Of a DNA stretch of 64,000 nt, positions 1 to 14,715 are shown one piece after another. The notes under the pieces were generated by a model. It did no database searches and was not told the origin of the DNA. It saw only the letters and a program-made list of their open reading frames with translations. The DNA comes from Nemania diffusa. Lineage: Eukaryota; Ascomycota; Sordariomycetes; Xylariales; Xylariaceae. How positions within the stretch are numbered: position 1 is the stretch's first letter; the number at the start of each line of letters is the position of its first letter. Location of the stretch: the NCBI GenBank assembly GCA_038501195.1, contig JBBPUQ010000003.1, positions 822,501 to 886,500 on the forward strand, read 5' to 3'. The position numbers and the translations under genes were made by a program.

Positions 1-1070
1 ATAAATAAAAATAAATATAATAATTATATTAATTATAATAACTATAATATATAAAATAAAATAAATTAAAATAAATAAAAATATATAAAAATAAATAAAA
101 ATAAATTAAAATAAATATATTAATTATATTAATTAAAATAAAATAAAATAATTATATTAATTATAATAACTATAATATATAAAATAAATAAAACAAATTA
201 AAATAACTAAAATATATTAAAATAAATAAAAATTTAATAAATATAAAAATTAAAATATTTAATATAAATTTAAATAAACAAAAATAAATAAACATAAATT
301 AAATTAAATTAAAATAAATATAATAATTATATTAATTATAATAATTATAATATATAAAATAAAATAAATTAAAATAAATAAAAATAAATAAAAATAAATT
401 AAAATAATTAAAATAAATTAAAACAATTATAATAACTATAATAATTAAAATAAATTAAAATAAATTAAAATAAATTAAAATAAATAAAAATAAATATAAT
501 AATTATATTAATTAAAATAAAATAAATTAATTAAATAAATTATAATAATTATAATATATAAAATAAAATAAATTAAAATAAATAAAAATAAATAAAAATA
601 AATATAATAATTATATTAATTATAATAATTATAATATATAAAATAAAATAAATTAAAATAAATAAAAATAAATAAAAATAAATTAAATTTAATTAAAATA
701 AATATAATAATTATATTAATTATTATAATTATAATATATAAAATAAAATAAATTAAAATAAATAAAAATAAATAAAAATAAATTAAAATAATTAAAATAA
801 ATTAAAATAATTAAAATAAATAAAATAAATTAAAATAATCATTATAATTATAATAATTATAATAATTAAAATAAATTAAAATAAATTAAAATAATTATAA
901 TAACTATAATAATTAAAATAAATTAAAATAAATTAAAATAAATTAAAATAAATTAAATTAAATTAAATTAAATTAAATTAAATTAATTTAAATAAAATTA
1001 AATTAAATTAAATTAAATTAAATTAAATTAAATTAAATTAAATTAAATTAAATTAAAATAATTTTAATTT
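1..1070. repeat. AT satellite-like tandem array
   Basis: A block built on an ATTATATTAATTATAATAA core followed by an ATATATAAAATAAAATAAA stretch recurs with cores starting near 22, 150, 325, 609 and 709, and partly near 540. Spacing is irregular (about 70-175 bp; 100 bp between the last two), joined by AAATAAATTAAAATAA filler. It reads as a degenerate tandem array cut by the left edge of the window. No gene is present. Confidence 0.6.
951..1055. repeat. (TTAAA)n pentanucleotide microsatellite
   Basis: About twenty tandem copies of AATTA/TTAAA, with one interruption near 985-997, close the satellite region. Beyond it the sequence becomes non-periodic AT-rich DNA. Confidence 0.85.
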
Positions 1071-4000
1071 AAAATATAAAAACTTATTTATAAATTAAAC
1101 TTTTTAAAAAATTTATAATTATATTTATAATATAATTTATAATTTATTTTAATTTATTTATATATATTATAAATTTTAATATATTTAAAGTTTTTTTATA
1201 TAATATATTAATAATATTATTTATTTATAATATAATTTAATATATATATAATAAAATATTATTAATTAAAATATTATATAAATTATAATTTTTTTATAAT
1301 GTTTTAATTAATTATATTTTATTATATAAAATATTTATTATAAAATTTATATTAATATTTTATTTAAAATAAATAAATAAATTTTAATATATTTTAAATA
1401 TAATAAATAATAATAATTAATTTTAATTATTTAATATAATATTTAAATATAATTATATTTATTTTAATATAATATTTTTTATATAATATTAAAATAAATA
1501 TATAATTAATTTATATTTTATAATATAAATATAAATAAAATTTAATTATTATTAAAGTTTTAAATTTTGTTAATATATTATATAAATTTATTTTTATTTA
1601 TATAAAATATTATTTTATTATTTAAATTATATTAAATTTTTTAAAAAATCTTTAATATTATAATATAAATAAAAAAATAAATAAATATTTTAAATTTTAT
1701 TATTAATAAATATATATATTTATATTTAATATATTTATATAAAATAAAAAATTATTTTTATATTTTATTATAATTTTATTATATATATTTTATAATAAAG
1801 TTTTAATTTTAAAACTTTATATATTATAAAATAATAACTTTTATAATTAATTAAATTTAATTTAAAATAAAAATTAAAAATAAAACTATATTTTATATAT
1901 TATAATTTATTATTATATATTTAATAAATTATTTAATATATTTATAAATTCTTTAATATTAAAAATTAATTTATTAAATAAAAATTTATATATTAATAAT
2001 TTAAAACTTTTTAAAAAAAATTAAAAAAAATTTTAATTAAAACTATAATAAATTTAATATTAAAATATATTAAATATATTTAATAAAATTTAAAATTAAT
2101 ATTTTTAATTTATATTTAATCTTTTAATATATTAATATTTATTAATAACAATTTATTAAACTAATAAAAAAAATAATTATTAATTTAAAAATTTAATATA
2201 ATATTTAATATAATATTTAAAAAATTATTATAAATTATATTATTAGTTATATTAATTTAAATAATATATTTAATATATTAATAAAATTTAACTATTATTA
2301 ATTAAAATTAAATTAATTTAAATTATATTTTTATATATAAATATATATTATTATTTAAATTTTTGAAATTATTATAATAAATTTAATTAAAAATATTAAT
2401 ATATTTATTAAAAATAATATAAAATATAATAATTTTAATAATTTTTATTTAATTAATTATTATTATATAAAATTTTAATTTTTTTATATTAATAAATATA
2501 TATAAATTTATAAAGTTTATAATATTATAAAATTAAATTAATTTTTTAAATTAAATTTATTATTAAATAATTATTTTTTAATTTAATATAATATTAATAA
2601 TAAATTATTAAAATAAATATAAGTTTATATTTAATATTATATATTTATAATTATATTTATTTTATTATTATTTTATTAAAAAAATATAATTATTAATAAA
2701 TTATAATATTTAGTTTTAATTAAATAATAAAAAAACTATTAAATAAAAAATAATTAAAAGTTTTTTTAATATATATATATTTATATATAAAATAAAATAA
2801 AATTTTATTTAATATATAAAATTTAAAATTTAAAATAATATATTTTAAATATAATAATAAAAAATAAAGTTATAAAAAATAAATAATTAAAATATAAAAA
2901 TAAAAAATAAAAAAAAAATATTATTTTATATATTTAATTATATATAATAACAATTATTATAAATTATTTTATTATAAATATATAATATAATTATTTTTTT
3001 TAAATAAATAAAATATTAATTATAAATTAATTAATAAAATAATTAAATTATATAATATATTTTATATAATTAAAATATTTTAAAATAGTTTTAAATATAA
3101 ATAAAATATTATTATAATAAATAATTAAAAGTTTATTAGTTATTTTTAATATTAAAAAAAATAAATTATATATATATAAATTAATAAATAAAAATTTTAT
3201 TAAATATTATTAACTTTTATTAAAAAATAAATATTTTAATATAAATTATTTTATATATATATTAAATTAATATAATTTAAATAAAATTATATTATTTAAT
3301 TTTTAAATATAAAAAAACAATATTATATAATATTAATTTTATAATATATTATTATAATTTAAAAAGATTTATAATATTTAAATAAATATAATAATTTAAA
3401 TTATTTTAAAAAAATATTATAAAAAATTTAAATATATAAATCTTTTTAAAATTTTATTTATATATATATTTTAAATATAATAATATTTATTAATATTATA
3501 AATTTTAATTTAACTAATTATAATAATAATTATTTTATTTATATAATTATAAATTTAAATATATTAATTATTATAAATATTAAAATTATTTATATAAATT
3601 TATTATTATTTGATTTTTTAATAAAATTTATAAATTTATTTTTAAATATTTTTTAATATTTAATAATAATAATTATATTTATTTAAATATAAAATTAATA
3701 ATAGTTATTATTAAATTTTATTATAAATATTTATATAAATTATTAATTATTACATTTTTAATTTTATTTATATATAATTTTATATATATTATATAAAATA
3801 TATTAAAAATAATAATAATATTTTATTATTTTAAATTAATTATTTTTATTTTAAATTTTTAATTATATTTTAATATATAAATTTATAATTTTAAATTTAT
3901 TTTATTTATATTTTTATATTTATTATAATAATTTTAAACTATTTTTAATTAATTAATTAATTTAAATAATTATTTTTTTTATATAAATAATTAAAAAATA

Positions 4001-5269
4001 AAACATAAAAGTTATTTTTAAATATAATCTTTTTATATTTTTTTTTTAATTTATTTATTTATAATTATATATTATAATTATTAATTAATTTTAAAATAAC
4101 TTTATATATTTATATATAAATTTAATTTAAATATATATATATATTAATATTATTAATATTAATATAATTTTAAATTATATTAAATATTATATTTATATAA
4201 TAATTTATTTTATTATAGTTATTAATTTAAAAATATTATTATATTTAATTATAAAATAGTTTATTGTTAATTTTTTATTATATATATAAAATATATAAAT
4301 AATAATATTTTATTAATTTTAATAGCTTTTATATAAAAATATTTTTATAAAACTTATTTTAATATAATTAAAATATATTATTTAAAATATTATTATATAT
4401 TAAATTTAAAAATATAATAAAAAAATATTAATTAAGTAAATTTAAAATAATAATTTAAAAACTTTATATAATAAATATAATTTTATATATAAAAATATAA
4501 TTAAAAATAAAAATATTTAATAAATTAATTATATAAATAAAAATAAATAAAAATTAATTAAATAATATAAAAATAATAAAAAAATAATAAATATTAAAAT
4601 TAAAATTATTATATAAAAATAAAACGTTTAATAAAAATTTATAAAGTTTATAAATTATTTTAAATTTATATATATATAATTTTATTAATAAATAAAATAT
4701 TAAAATTATTTAATTTTATTTTATTATTAATAAAATTTATTTAAAAAAAGTTTAAAAGAATTAAAGTTTTATAAAAATATTTATTTAATATTTTAATAAT
4801 TAAAGATTTAATATAAAATAATTAAATATTAATAAAATAATAAAATTATTATAATATTAAAATTATTATTAATTTTATTTAAATTTAAAAATTTAATTTA
4901 TATAAAAAATATAATAATATAAATTTTAAATTAAAATAGTTTTATATAAAAAATAAAAATATAAATTAATAAAACTTATATATAAATATATTTATATAAT
5001 TAATATTAACTATATAGTTAGTTTTATTAATTTATTAATATTTTATTAAATGTTATATTATTATAAAAAAATTATTTTAAACTATTTAATAGCTTATATT
5101 AATTTAATATATTATTTATTAATAAAATTTATAAATTATAATATTGTTTTTACATTTATATAATAAAATAACTTATTAATAAAAAATAAAAAAAATAAAA
5201 AAGTTTTTCTTATATATTATAATAAATAATAATATAATCTTTTATTTAATATAATTAATATAATAAATA

Positions 5270-5470
5270 AAAATTAAATTATATATATAAATAAAAGTTT
5301 TATTAAATAATTAAATAAATAAAAAATATAGAAATTATTAAATTTTATAAAGTTTATAAACTATATATATATATATAAATTATTAATATATAATTTTTTT
5401 AATTAAATTTTGTTTTAATATATATATTTATAAATTATTTTAAATTTATATATATATATAATTATAAAAT
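5270..5470 (-). repeat. Inverted fragment of the 14.4/20.0-kb LTR-like repeat
   Basis: Read on the minus strand, this stretch follows the 14,408-14,715 repeat. Shared landmarks are a TTAAATAATTAAATAAATAA segment, a TTTATAAAGTTTATAAA-like segment next to an AT run, and TTTATAAATTATTTTAAAT near 5,427. An internal part is missing. It could be a solo LTR or the end of an inverted copy; a weaker similar fragment lies near 4,640-4,690. Judged by eye in AT-only sequence, so chance similarity inflates the match. Confidence 0.4.
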
Positions 5471-5590
5471 AGCTTTTATATTAAACTTTTTATTTTTTAT
5501 ATAAAAAATAAATTATATTTTATAGTTATTAAAAAAAATAAAAATTATCAATTAAATAAAAAAAATTTAATTATTATTAAATTAAAAACC

Positions 5591-5697
5591 TTTTATATTT
5601 TTATATTTTTATATTTTTATATTTTTATATTTTTATATTTTTATATTTTTATATTTTTATATTTTTATATTTTTATATTTTTATATTTTTATATTTT
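5591..5697. repeat. (ATATTTTT)n octamer tandem repeat
   Basis: About thirteen near-perfect copies of the 8-bp unit ATATTTTT. It is far more regular than its surroundings, so it probably expanded after the region had already become AT-rich. Confidence 0.9.
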
Positions 5698-5814
5698 ATA
5701 TAATATTATAAAAAATATATATAATTAAAAGTTAAAAATAAATAATTTATTTAAATATATTTTTAATATAATAGTTATAAATAATAAAAAATTTAAAATA
5801 TATAAAGCTATATA

Positions 5815-5846
<32 letters not shown>

Positions 5847-7469
5847 TATTTATATAAATAATTTTAATATTAATATTAATAAATATATTAAAACTTTTAA
5901 TTATATAAATAAATTATTTAATATTATATTATTATATTTATATTAAATAATTTATAATAATTTAATTAAAATAAATTAATTTATTATATTTATAAAAGTT
6001 ATAATAATAAATTATATAATATAATATATATTAAAATTAAAATATTTATTTTATTTTATTATTAATTTAAAACTATTAAAAAATAATATTATATAATATT
6101 TTTAATATTTAAAAAAATAAATAATATTATTTAAATTTTATTAATTTAATATATAAATAAAATAAATTTTATATAATTTTTTATAATTATTTTTATATAA
6201 TAATTAATTATAATAAATATTAAATTTATTAAATTATAATTTTTCATTTATAAATAAAACAAAATAATTTAAAAAAAAATAATATTTAAAATAATAAAAA
6301 TTATAATTATTAAATTATAATTTATATAATATATATTAAAATTTAATTATTATAAATAATATTATTTTATATAATAATTATATTAATATATTTTAATATA
6401 TTTAAATTTAAATTTGTTTTAATTAATTAAAACTTTATATATATAGTTTTATTGTTTAATTTATAAATAAATTATTATTATATAATAAATATTTATTTTA
6501 TTATTAAATAATATAATATTAAATATTTAAAATAATTATATAATTATAATTTTAAATAAACTTTTTTTTTAAAATTATAATAATTATATAATAAAATTAA
6601 TAAAAGAAATAATAATAAATATAAAATAAATTATTATATATAATATTTTAAAATAAAAAACTTTATTATATAAAAATTATAATAAATTTATATTAAATTA
6701 TAAAAATAATATAAATTTTTTATATAATAATATATTTTATAATAATTTAAATTTTAAAATTAAAAATAAAACAATTTAATTTTTAATAAATTTTATATAT
6801 TTTTATTAAATATTAATATATATATATATATATTTAAAATTAAATATTAGCAATAAATAATTTTTATTTAAATAATTAATATAATTAAAATATTATTTAT
6901 TAAAAAAAAAGTTTTATTTAAATAAATTAACTTTAATATTTCAAATATAATATTTTTATTAATATTATTATTATAAAATATAATTATATAATAAATTAAT
7001 ATAATAATATTTATTTTCTAATATTAATTAATTAAAAGTTATATTTAATATTAAATAAATATATATATTATTTTATTATATATTTAAAATTTTATAAATA
7101 AAAAATATTATTATAAATAATTATAAAGATTTTAAAAAAATATAACTAAATTAATTAATTAATTAATTATTTTTTTTATTTTTAAAGCTTATTTTAAAAT
7201 TAAAAAATTAAAATTATATAAAATAATATAAAAATTAATATTAATTAAATTATATAAATAAAAAAAAAGTTTATATTATTATATAAAATATTTATTTTAT
7301 TTTTTTAAAATAAAATTATAATATTATAATTAATATAATAAATAAAATAATTAAATTTTATTATATATAAATTAAATTATATTATTAATAAAAAATTATA
7401 TTTAATTTATTATATAAAATATAAAATTTTATATATAATATAATTAAATAAAATAATTATTATAATAAT

Positions 7470-7840
7470 TTATATAAATTATTAATTTTTATATTTAGTT
7501 TATTAATTATAAATTAAAATTTATATATTTTATTATAATATAACTTTATAATTTTTATTAATATATAAAAATTATAATTTTTAAAAAAACTTATTTTAAA
7601 AGATTTATTTTATAAAATTTCTTTTAAAAATTTTTTAATTAAATTTTATAATTTTAATTATAACTTTATTTATAGTTTTATATATTTATATATTTTATAT
7701 AATATATATATATAATTAAACTTTTTTTTTATTTTTTTTTATTTTAAATCTTTTAATTAATAAAATTATTTAATTAGTTTTTATTTTTTTTATAATTATA
7801 ATATAATTTTAAAATTAAACTTTATATTTATTAATAAATA
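7470..7840. repeat. LTR-like direct repeat A, left copy
   Basis: It matches 12,240-12,575 in order: TTATATAAATTATTAATT, AATTATAAATTAAAA, AACTTATTTTA, AATTAAATTTTATAATTTTA, an AT run followed by an oligo-T tract, then TTAATTAATAAAATTATTTA. The left copy has about 22 extra bases near its start. Confidence 0.6.
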
Positions 7841-10800
7841 TTTAATTTAAATATATAACTTTTATTTATTTTATATAATTTATATATTATAAATAAATTA
7901 TTTTAATTATATATTTAAAATAAAACTATTAATTTAATATATTATTTATATTTTTTTAAAAAAATGTTATTATTTAAAATTTTCAAATTAAATTTAAAAA
8001 TTAATTAAATTTAATTAATTAATTAATTATAACTTTAATTATAATTTTATTTGTTATTTTATTATTTATAAAATTTATTAATAATAAAAATAAATTTAAT
8101 AAATTAATTTTATATTAATAATTAAAAATAACAAATTAAAACAATAATAATAATTTTAATTAAAAAAAAAGTTTATTATTAACTAAAATATAATTATTAT
8201 ATATAAAATTTAAATTAACTTTTATTATTAATAAATAATTATATTATAAAAACAATTTAATTTTATTATATTTTTTAAATATAAATATAAAAGCAATATT
8301 TTTTAAAAAAAATTATAAATATTATTTTTTAGTTTTATAATATAATTATATAATTTATATTTAAAAAACAATTAATTAAATTAAATAATTAATATATAAT
8401 TTATTAAAATAAAACTAAAATAAAAGTTATATATTTTAAAAAATTTATTAATAATTAAAATAAATTTATTAATAAATTTAAAAAAAAATAAAACTATTTT
8501 TTATAATAAAAAAAGTTAAATATATTATTTGTTTTTTTAATTTAAAAAACTTATTTTATAATTAATAAAAGTTTATTATTAATTTATTATTTAATTATTT
8601 AATAATATTTAATAATATAACTAAAATAATTTAAATATTAATTATTATTTATTATAATTTAAATTAAATTATAATAATTTAATTAATTTTTATTAAATAT
8701 TATTATAAACTTTTTAAATAATTAAATATTTATTAATTTATTTTATATTTTAATAGTTTTATTTAAAACATTTAAATATTAATTTCAAAAATAAAAATTT
8801 TAAAATTAATATTAATTTATATTTTATATATAAAAAATGTTATAATATAATTATTAATAATTATTAAAAAAAAAAATTAAAAAAATTAAACTTTAAATAT
8901 AAATAATTTTAAAAAAAGTTTTTATTTTAATAATAAATTTAATAAAATTAAAAAAAACATTAAATTTTTTTAAAATAATAAATATAAAAAATTAACTAAT
9001 AATTAAAAGAAATATATTAAAATATAAATTAATTTAAAAACTTAAATATTAATTTAAAATTAAAATTATTAAATTAAAAAAACTAATATTATTAATTAAT
9101 TTTTATAATAAAATAATTAATAAAATAAATTAAATATTAATAATTATTTTAAAAATTTAAAGTTATTAATATTAATTATTAAAATAAAACATTTTAATAA
9201 ATTATTAATATAAATAAATTATTTAATTTAATAATATTTTTATTTTTATATAATTGTTTTTTATAATTATTATTTTATTAAAAACTAAAATTAAAAAAAC
9301 AATTAATTTAAAAATTTAATAAATTATAAATTAATATAATAAAATAAAATAAACTTAAATATAAAATTTAAATTAAAAAAAAAAAACTTTAAATAATATT
9401 AAAAAATGTTATAATATAATATATTAATTAATAATTTAATTTAAAATTTTAAAATTTATATTAATAATATAAAAGTTATAATTTAATTAAAATAAAATTA
9501 TATAAATAATTTAATTTAAATTTATTAAAAAAAAGTTAATATATTTAATAAATTAATTTTAATTTAATATATTATAAAAATATTTAATATTAATTAAATT
9601 ATTAATATTAATATTTTTTATAAAAAATAATAAAAAACTTTTAATAATAAATTAATATTATTTTTATTTAATAAAAATTTAAAATATATTAAATTTATAA
9701 AATAGTTAATATTTAAAAAATTAATTTATTTAAATTTTCTTTTTTTAAATTTAATTAATTAAAATATTATTGTTTTAATTTAGTTATAATATAGTTTTAA
9801 AATTTAATAATAAATTTAAAAATAATAGCTTTTTATAATATTATATATTAATTTAATATATTTTTTTAAAATAAAAAATAAAAAAACTATTAAAATTAAA
9901 ATTTATTAAATTAAATATAAACTTAAATATAATATTTATTTTATTAATATTTAAATTTTATATTAATTTTTAATAATAAAATTAATAGTTAAAAAATTAA
10001 ATTATTTAACTTTTTAATTTAAAAAATATATTTAAAATTTAATATTATTAATAATTAAATTTTATTTTTAAATTATAATTTAAATTAAACTTAAAATTTT
10101 TAATTAAATAATATTATTATTTAATTTAAAAATAAAACTTATATAATAATAAAATTTTATTAATATATATATTAATAATATTTTAATTTATTTTAAAATT
10201 ATTATTATAAATTATTTAAATATAATTTTAAAAATTAACTAAAATATTAAAATAAATTTAAAAAAATTAAAACAATTAAAAATTAAAGATTTTAAAATTA
10301 TAAAATTTTAAAAAAATATTTTTTTATTATATTAATAATATTTTTAAATTATTCATATAATTATTTAAAAAAAATTATAAATAAATATTAAATTTAAATT
10401 AATATAAAATTTTTAAAATAATAAAAAAACTAATTATATTAATTTTAATATATATTAAAATAAATATTTTATATAATATAATTAAAAAAAATTATTTAAT
10501 AAAATTAAAAAAAAAAAAAAAACAAGTTATTAATTATTTTTTAAAAATTATAACTTTATATAAATAAATTTATTTTATATAAAACTAAAAAATATTAATA
10601 TTAATATAATTTTTTAAATATTGTTATTTTAAATTATTAAATATATAGTTTTAAATAATTATTAATTATTAATTATTAATTTATTAATTAATTAAAAAAG
10701 CTTTTTTAATAAATTAAATTAAATAAATAAACTTTTTAAATAATTTTAACATTATTTTTTAATATTAATAAAAAAAAACAATTTTATAAATAATATATTT

Positions 10801-12239
10801 TTTTTAAAAAAAATTAATTTATTAATAATTAAAACTTAAAAATAAAATAAAAAAACTTTTATATTTATTAAATTAAATATAATTAAAAATTTTATAATTA
10901 TTTTTTAATTTATTAAAATAAAAATATTAATTATAAAAAATAATAATTTAATTAATTTAATTTTAAAAAAAAAATATAATTTTAAATTTAAAAAGTTATA
11001 ATAAATAAAATTATTTCTTTTAAATTGTTTTATTATAAAAAATATATAAATTAATATTAATAATTTATTAAAATTAAACTAAATTAATATAAATATTTAA
11101 ATAAATTTATTATTAGTTTTTTTTAAAAAAAAAATTATATTAATATATTAACAATTGTTATAAATATAAATATAATAAAAAAATAAAAAAAAAATTTCAA
11201 AATTATTATATTTAATATTTATATTATAAAATATTTAAAAATATATTATAATAAATAATAAAAATATATTTTTAAACTAATATAAATATAATTATATATA
11301 ATTAATTATTAATAAATTTAATAAAATTATTGTTATTTTATTTAATTAAAAAATAAATAATATAAAAAAACTAATATTTAAATATTATTATATATTATAT
11401 TATATTTTTAATAATATAAAACTATTTATTTTAAAATTTATAAAAATATTAAATTTATTAATAAATATTAAATATAAATAAAATAATATTTATTATTTTT
11501 AAATATAAAATATTATAAAAAAATAAATTATAATTTAAATTAAAAATTATATTTTTATATAAATAAATATTAAAAAAATTAAAATAAATATTTGTTAATT
11601 TTAAATTTTATATATAATTTTTTATAATGTTTAAAATTAAATTTTAAAATTATTTAATTTTTATATTTAAAAAAAAAAAGTTTATTAATAAATAAATTAA
11701 ATAAATATAAAAACTAATTATTTAAATATAATAAATTTAAAAAATTATATATAAAGTTATTAAAATTATATAAAAAAATTAAAAAATTTAAATTAATAAA
11801 AAATAAAAGTTTATTAATTTTTTTAAATATAATAAAATATAGTTATAAATTAAATATATTAAATTTATATAAAAATAAAAACTTATTTTATATAAATAAA
11901 TTAAAACAAATAAATAATAATTAAATATTATAATAATTATAAAATTTAATATTAATTAAAAAAATTAATAATAAATTAAAATTTAAAATAAATTAAATAT
12001 TAAAATTAAAATAAAATAAAAATTTAATAATATTTAATATTTTATAAAAAACTTTAAAAATATATTTATTATATTAAATTAATATTATTTAAATTAATTT
12101 ATTAAATTAAAATTATTAATTAAATTATAAAACTAAATAAAATTAAAAATTATAAATAAATTTATAAAAAAGTATAAAAATAATAATAAAATATTTAATT
12201 TAAATATTATATTTATTTAATTTTTAAAATAAATAATAT

Positions 12240-12575
12240 AATACTTTATATAAATTATTAATTATAAATTAAAACTTATATATTTAATTATAATAAAATT
12301 TTATAATTTTTATTAATTTATAAAAATTATTATTTTTAAAAAAACTTATTTTATAAAATTTATAATAAAAAAACTTTAATTAAATTTTATAATTTTAATT
12401 ATAATTTTATTTATAATTTTATATATTTATATAATTTATATAATATATATATATAATTTAAGTTTTTTTTTTTTTTTTTTTAAAGTTTTTAATTAATAAA
12501 ATTATTTAATTAATTTTTATATTTATTATAATTATAACAGTTATTTTAATAAAAATAAACTTTATATTATAATAA
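12240..12575. repeat. LTR-like direct repeat A, right copy
   Basis: Counterpart of 7,470-7,840, with the same ordered landmarks including the oligo-T tract near 12,463-12,481 followed by the TTAATTAATAAAATTATTTA segment. Differences are mostly single substitutions plus small indels. Confidence 0.6.
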
Positions 12576-14407
12576 ATTTTATTAATAATAAAATAAAAAT
12601 AAATAATAAAAATAAATTAAAATTTAAATTAAATAAATTTTTTTTATTAATTTTAAACTAGTTTTTTATTTTATATTATATTTTTAAATTTAATATATAA
12701 TTTTATTTTAAATAATATATTTTAATATAGTTTTTTTTAAATTATTAAATAATTATAATTTTAATATAAAAATAAATTAAAAAAGTTTTATTATATTTAT
12801 TAATAATTAATATTTAAATTATATAATAAAAATAAAATAATATAATTAAATAAAAGTTTTTTAAATTAAATTTATATAAAATATAAATAAAAAAATGTTT
12901 AAATTATATTAAACTATAAAAATAATAATAAAATTTAAATTTATATATAAACTTTAATAATTTATTATAACTTTAAAACTATTATTAATATAAAATTATA
13001 AAATATTATTTAATTATATATATAATTATATAAAAAATTAAATTAAAAATATTTATATTTATTTATTAAAAATAAATATTTTATAAATATTATATAATTA
13101 TTATTAAAAATTAAATATAAAAATTTTAATATATAATTTATATTTAATATATAGTTAAAAAAATAACTTTATAAATTTATAATTAAAACTTTTAAAAAAT
13201 AATATTTTTAATATTATATTTAAATTGTTTTTATATAAAATTAAAACTAAAATTAATATTTAAATAATTTATTAAATTTATAAAAATAAAATTTATATAA
13301 ATAAATAAATTTTTTTTTTATAGAAATAATTATTAATAATATATTATTTTTATATATTAATTATTATATAAATTTAAAAATTATTAAAAATAATATTAAA
13401 AAATTAAACTTATAAATATAATAATAAATTAATAATATATAAAAAAATTATAATTAATATTTTTAAATTTTAATTAAATAAAAATGTAAATTTTTAATTT
13501 AAATTTATAATTATATTAAATTATAAAAACTATATAAAAAATAATAATATTTATTAAATTTTAATTAAAAATAAATATATTTTTTTAATATATTATATAA
13601 ATAAAATAATTAATAAATTTAATTAAATAATTATATTATTAATTAAATATAAAAAAACAATTTAATATAAATAAATTAATTATTTAAATAAAAATATATA
13701 TAAATTAATTAATATTAAAATTAAAATTAAAGTTTATATATAAAAAAAATTATTAAAAAATTAAATAAATAAAAAATAAAAAAAAATATTATATTTAAAT
13801 TATATAATTATTATATAAATAAATTAATTTAAAATATATTATAATTTTAATTATAAAATATTAAATATAAATATATTTATATATAATTTAAATTTATTAT
13901 ATATTAAAAAAAACATTAATAAATTTATTACTATAAATTTTAAATTAATAATATTATATTAAAAAAGCTTTTATATAAATTTAATAATAAATAAAATAAT
14001 ATATATTAATAATAAAAAAAATTTAATATATATTTATATTATAAAAGCTTTTTATTTTAATAAAATAAAATAATTAATAAAATTTAATAAATATTAAAAT
14101 TAAAAATATTATTTAAAATTTTTTATTAAATTAATAATTTAATTTAATTTATATTTTTAAATATATAATTAAAAGTTTAATTATATTATTAAATAAATAT
14201 TAAATAATTTTTATTTTATAATTTATAAATTTTATAAATTTTATATAAATAAATATTAATTTAAAATTTAAAGTTAATATATATAAATAAAGTTTTATTA
14301 ATATTAAAAAGTTTATTTTAAAAAATATTTATTATATTTATAAATATTTAATAAATAAATTAATATAATAAAACTTTTATTATAATTTATTATTAATTAA
14401 ATTATTA

Positions 14408-14715
14408 ACAAAACATTTTATATATATATATATATAAAGATTTAAAATAATTTATAAAGTTTAAAATTTATTTTTAAGTTTTAAAGTTTTATATTAATTT
14501 ATATATATATTTTATAAAAAAAAATATAATTAAAAAAGTTATATATAAATTATTTATATATATATATATATAAAATTTATAAATTTTATAAATTTTAATA
14601 AATTTTTATATTTTTTATTTATTTAATTATTTAATAAAAATTTTAGTTTAAATTTTAATTATATATATTTAATATATATATATAAATTTTATTAAATAAT
14701 TAATTTAATATTAAA
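14408..14715. repeat. LTR-like direct repeat B, left copy
   Basis: Aligns nearly base for base with 20,008-20,310: an AT dinucleotide run, then AAAGATTTAAAATAATTTAT, AGTTTTATATTAATTTATAT, AAAAAAGTTATATATAAATT, a second AT run, TTTATTTATTTAATTATTTA and ATTTAATATATATATA. Similarity stops after a final TTAATTTAATAT. Confidence 0.75.

Larger units (their letters stand above)
7470..12575. mobile_element. Putative decayed LTR retrotransposon A
   Basis: Two copies of a roughly 340-370-bp segment lie in direct orientation about 4.75 kb apart. Such spacing and repeat length fit an LTR retrotransposon. The interior is AT-only and no gag or pol remnant can be read. Ends are approximate; no target duplication or TG..CA termini can be trusted after this much mutation. 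It could instead be two solo copies of another repeat. Confidence 0.45.
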
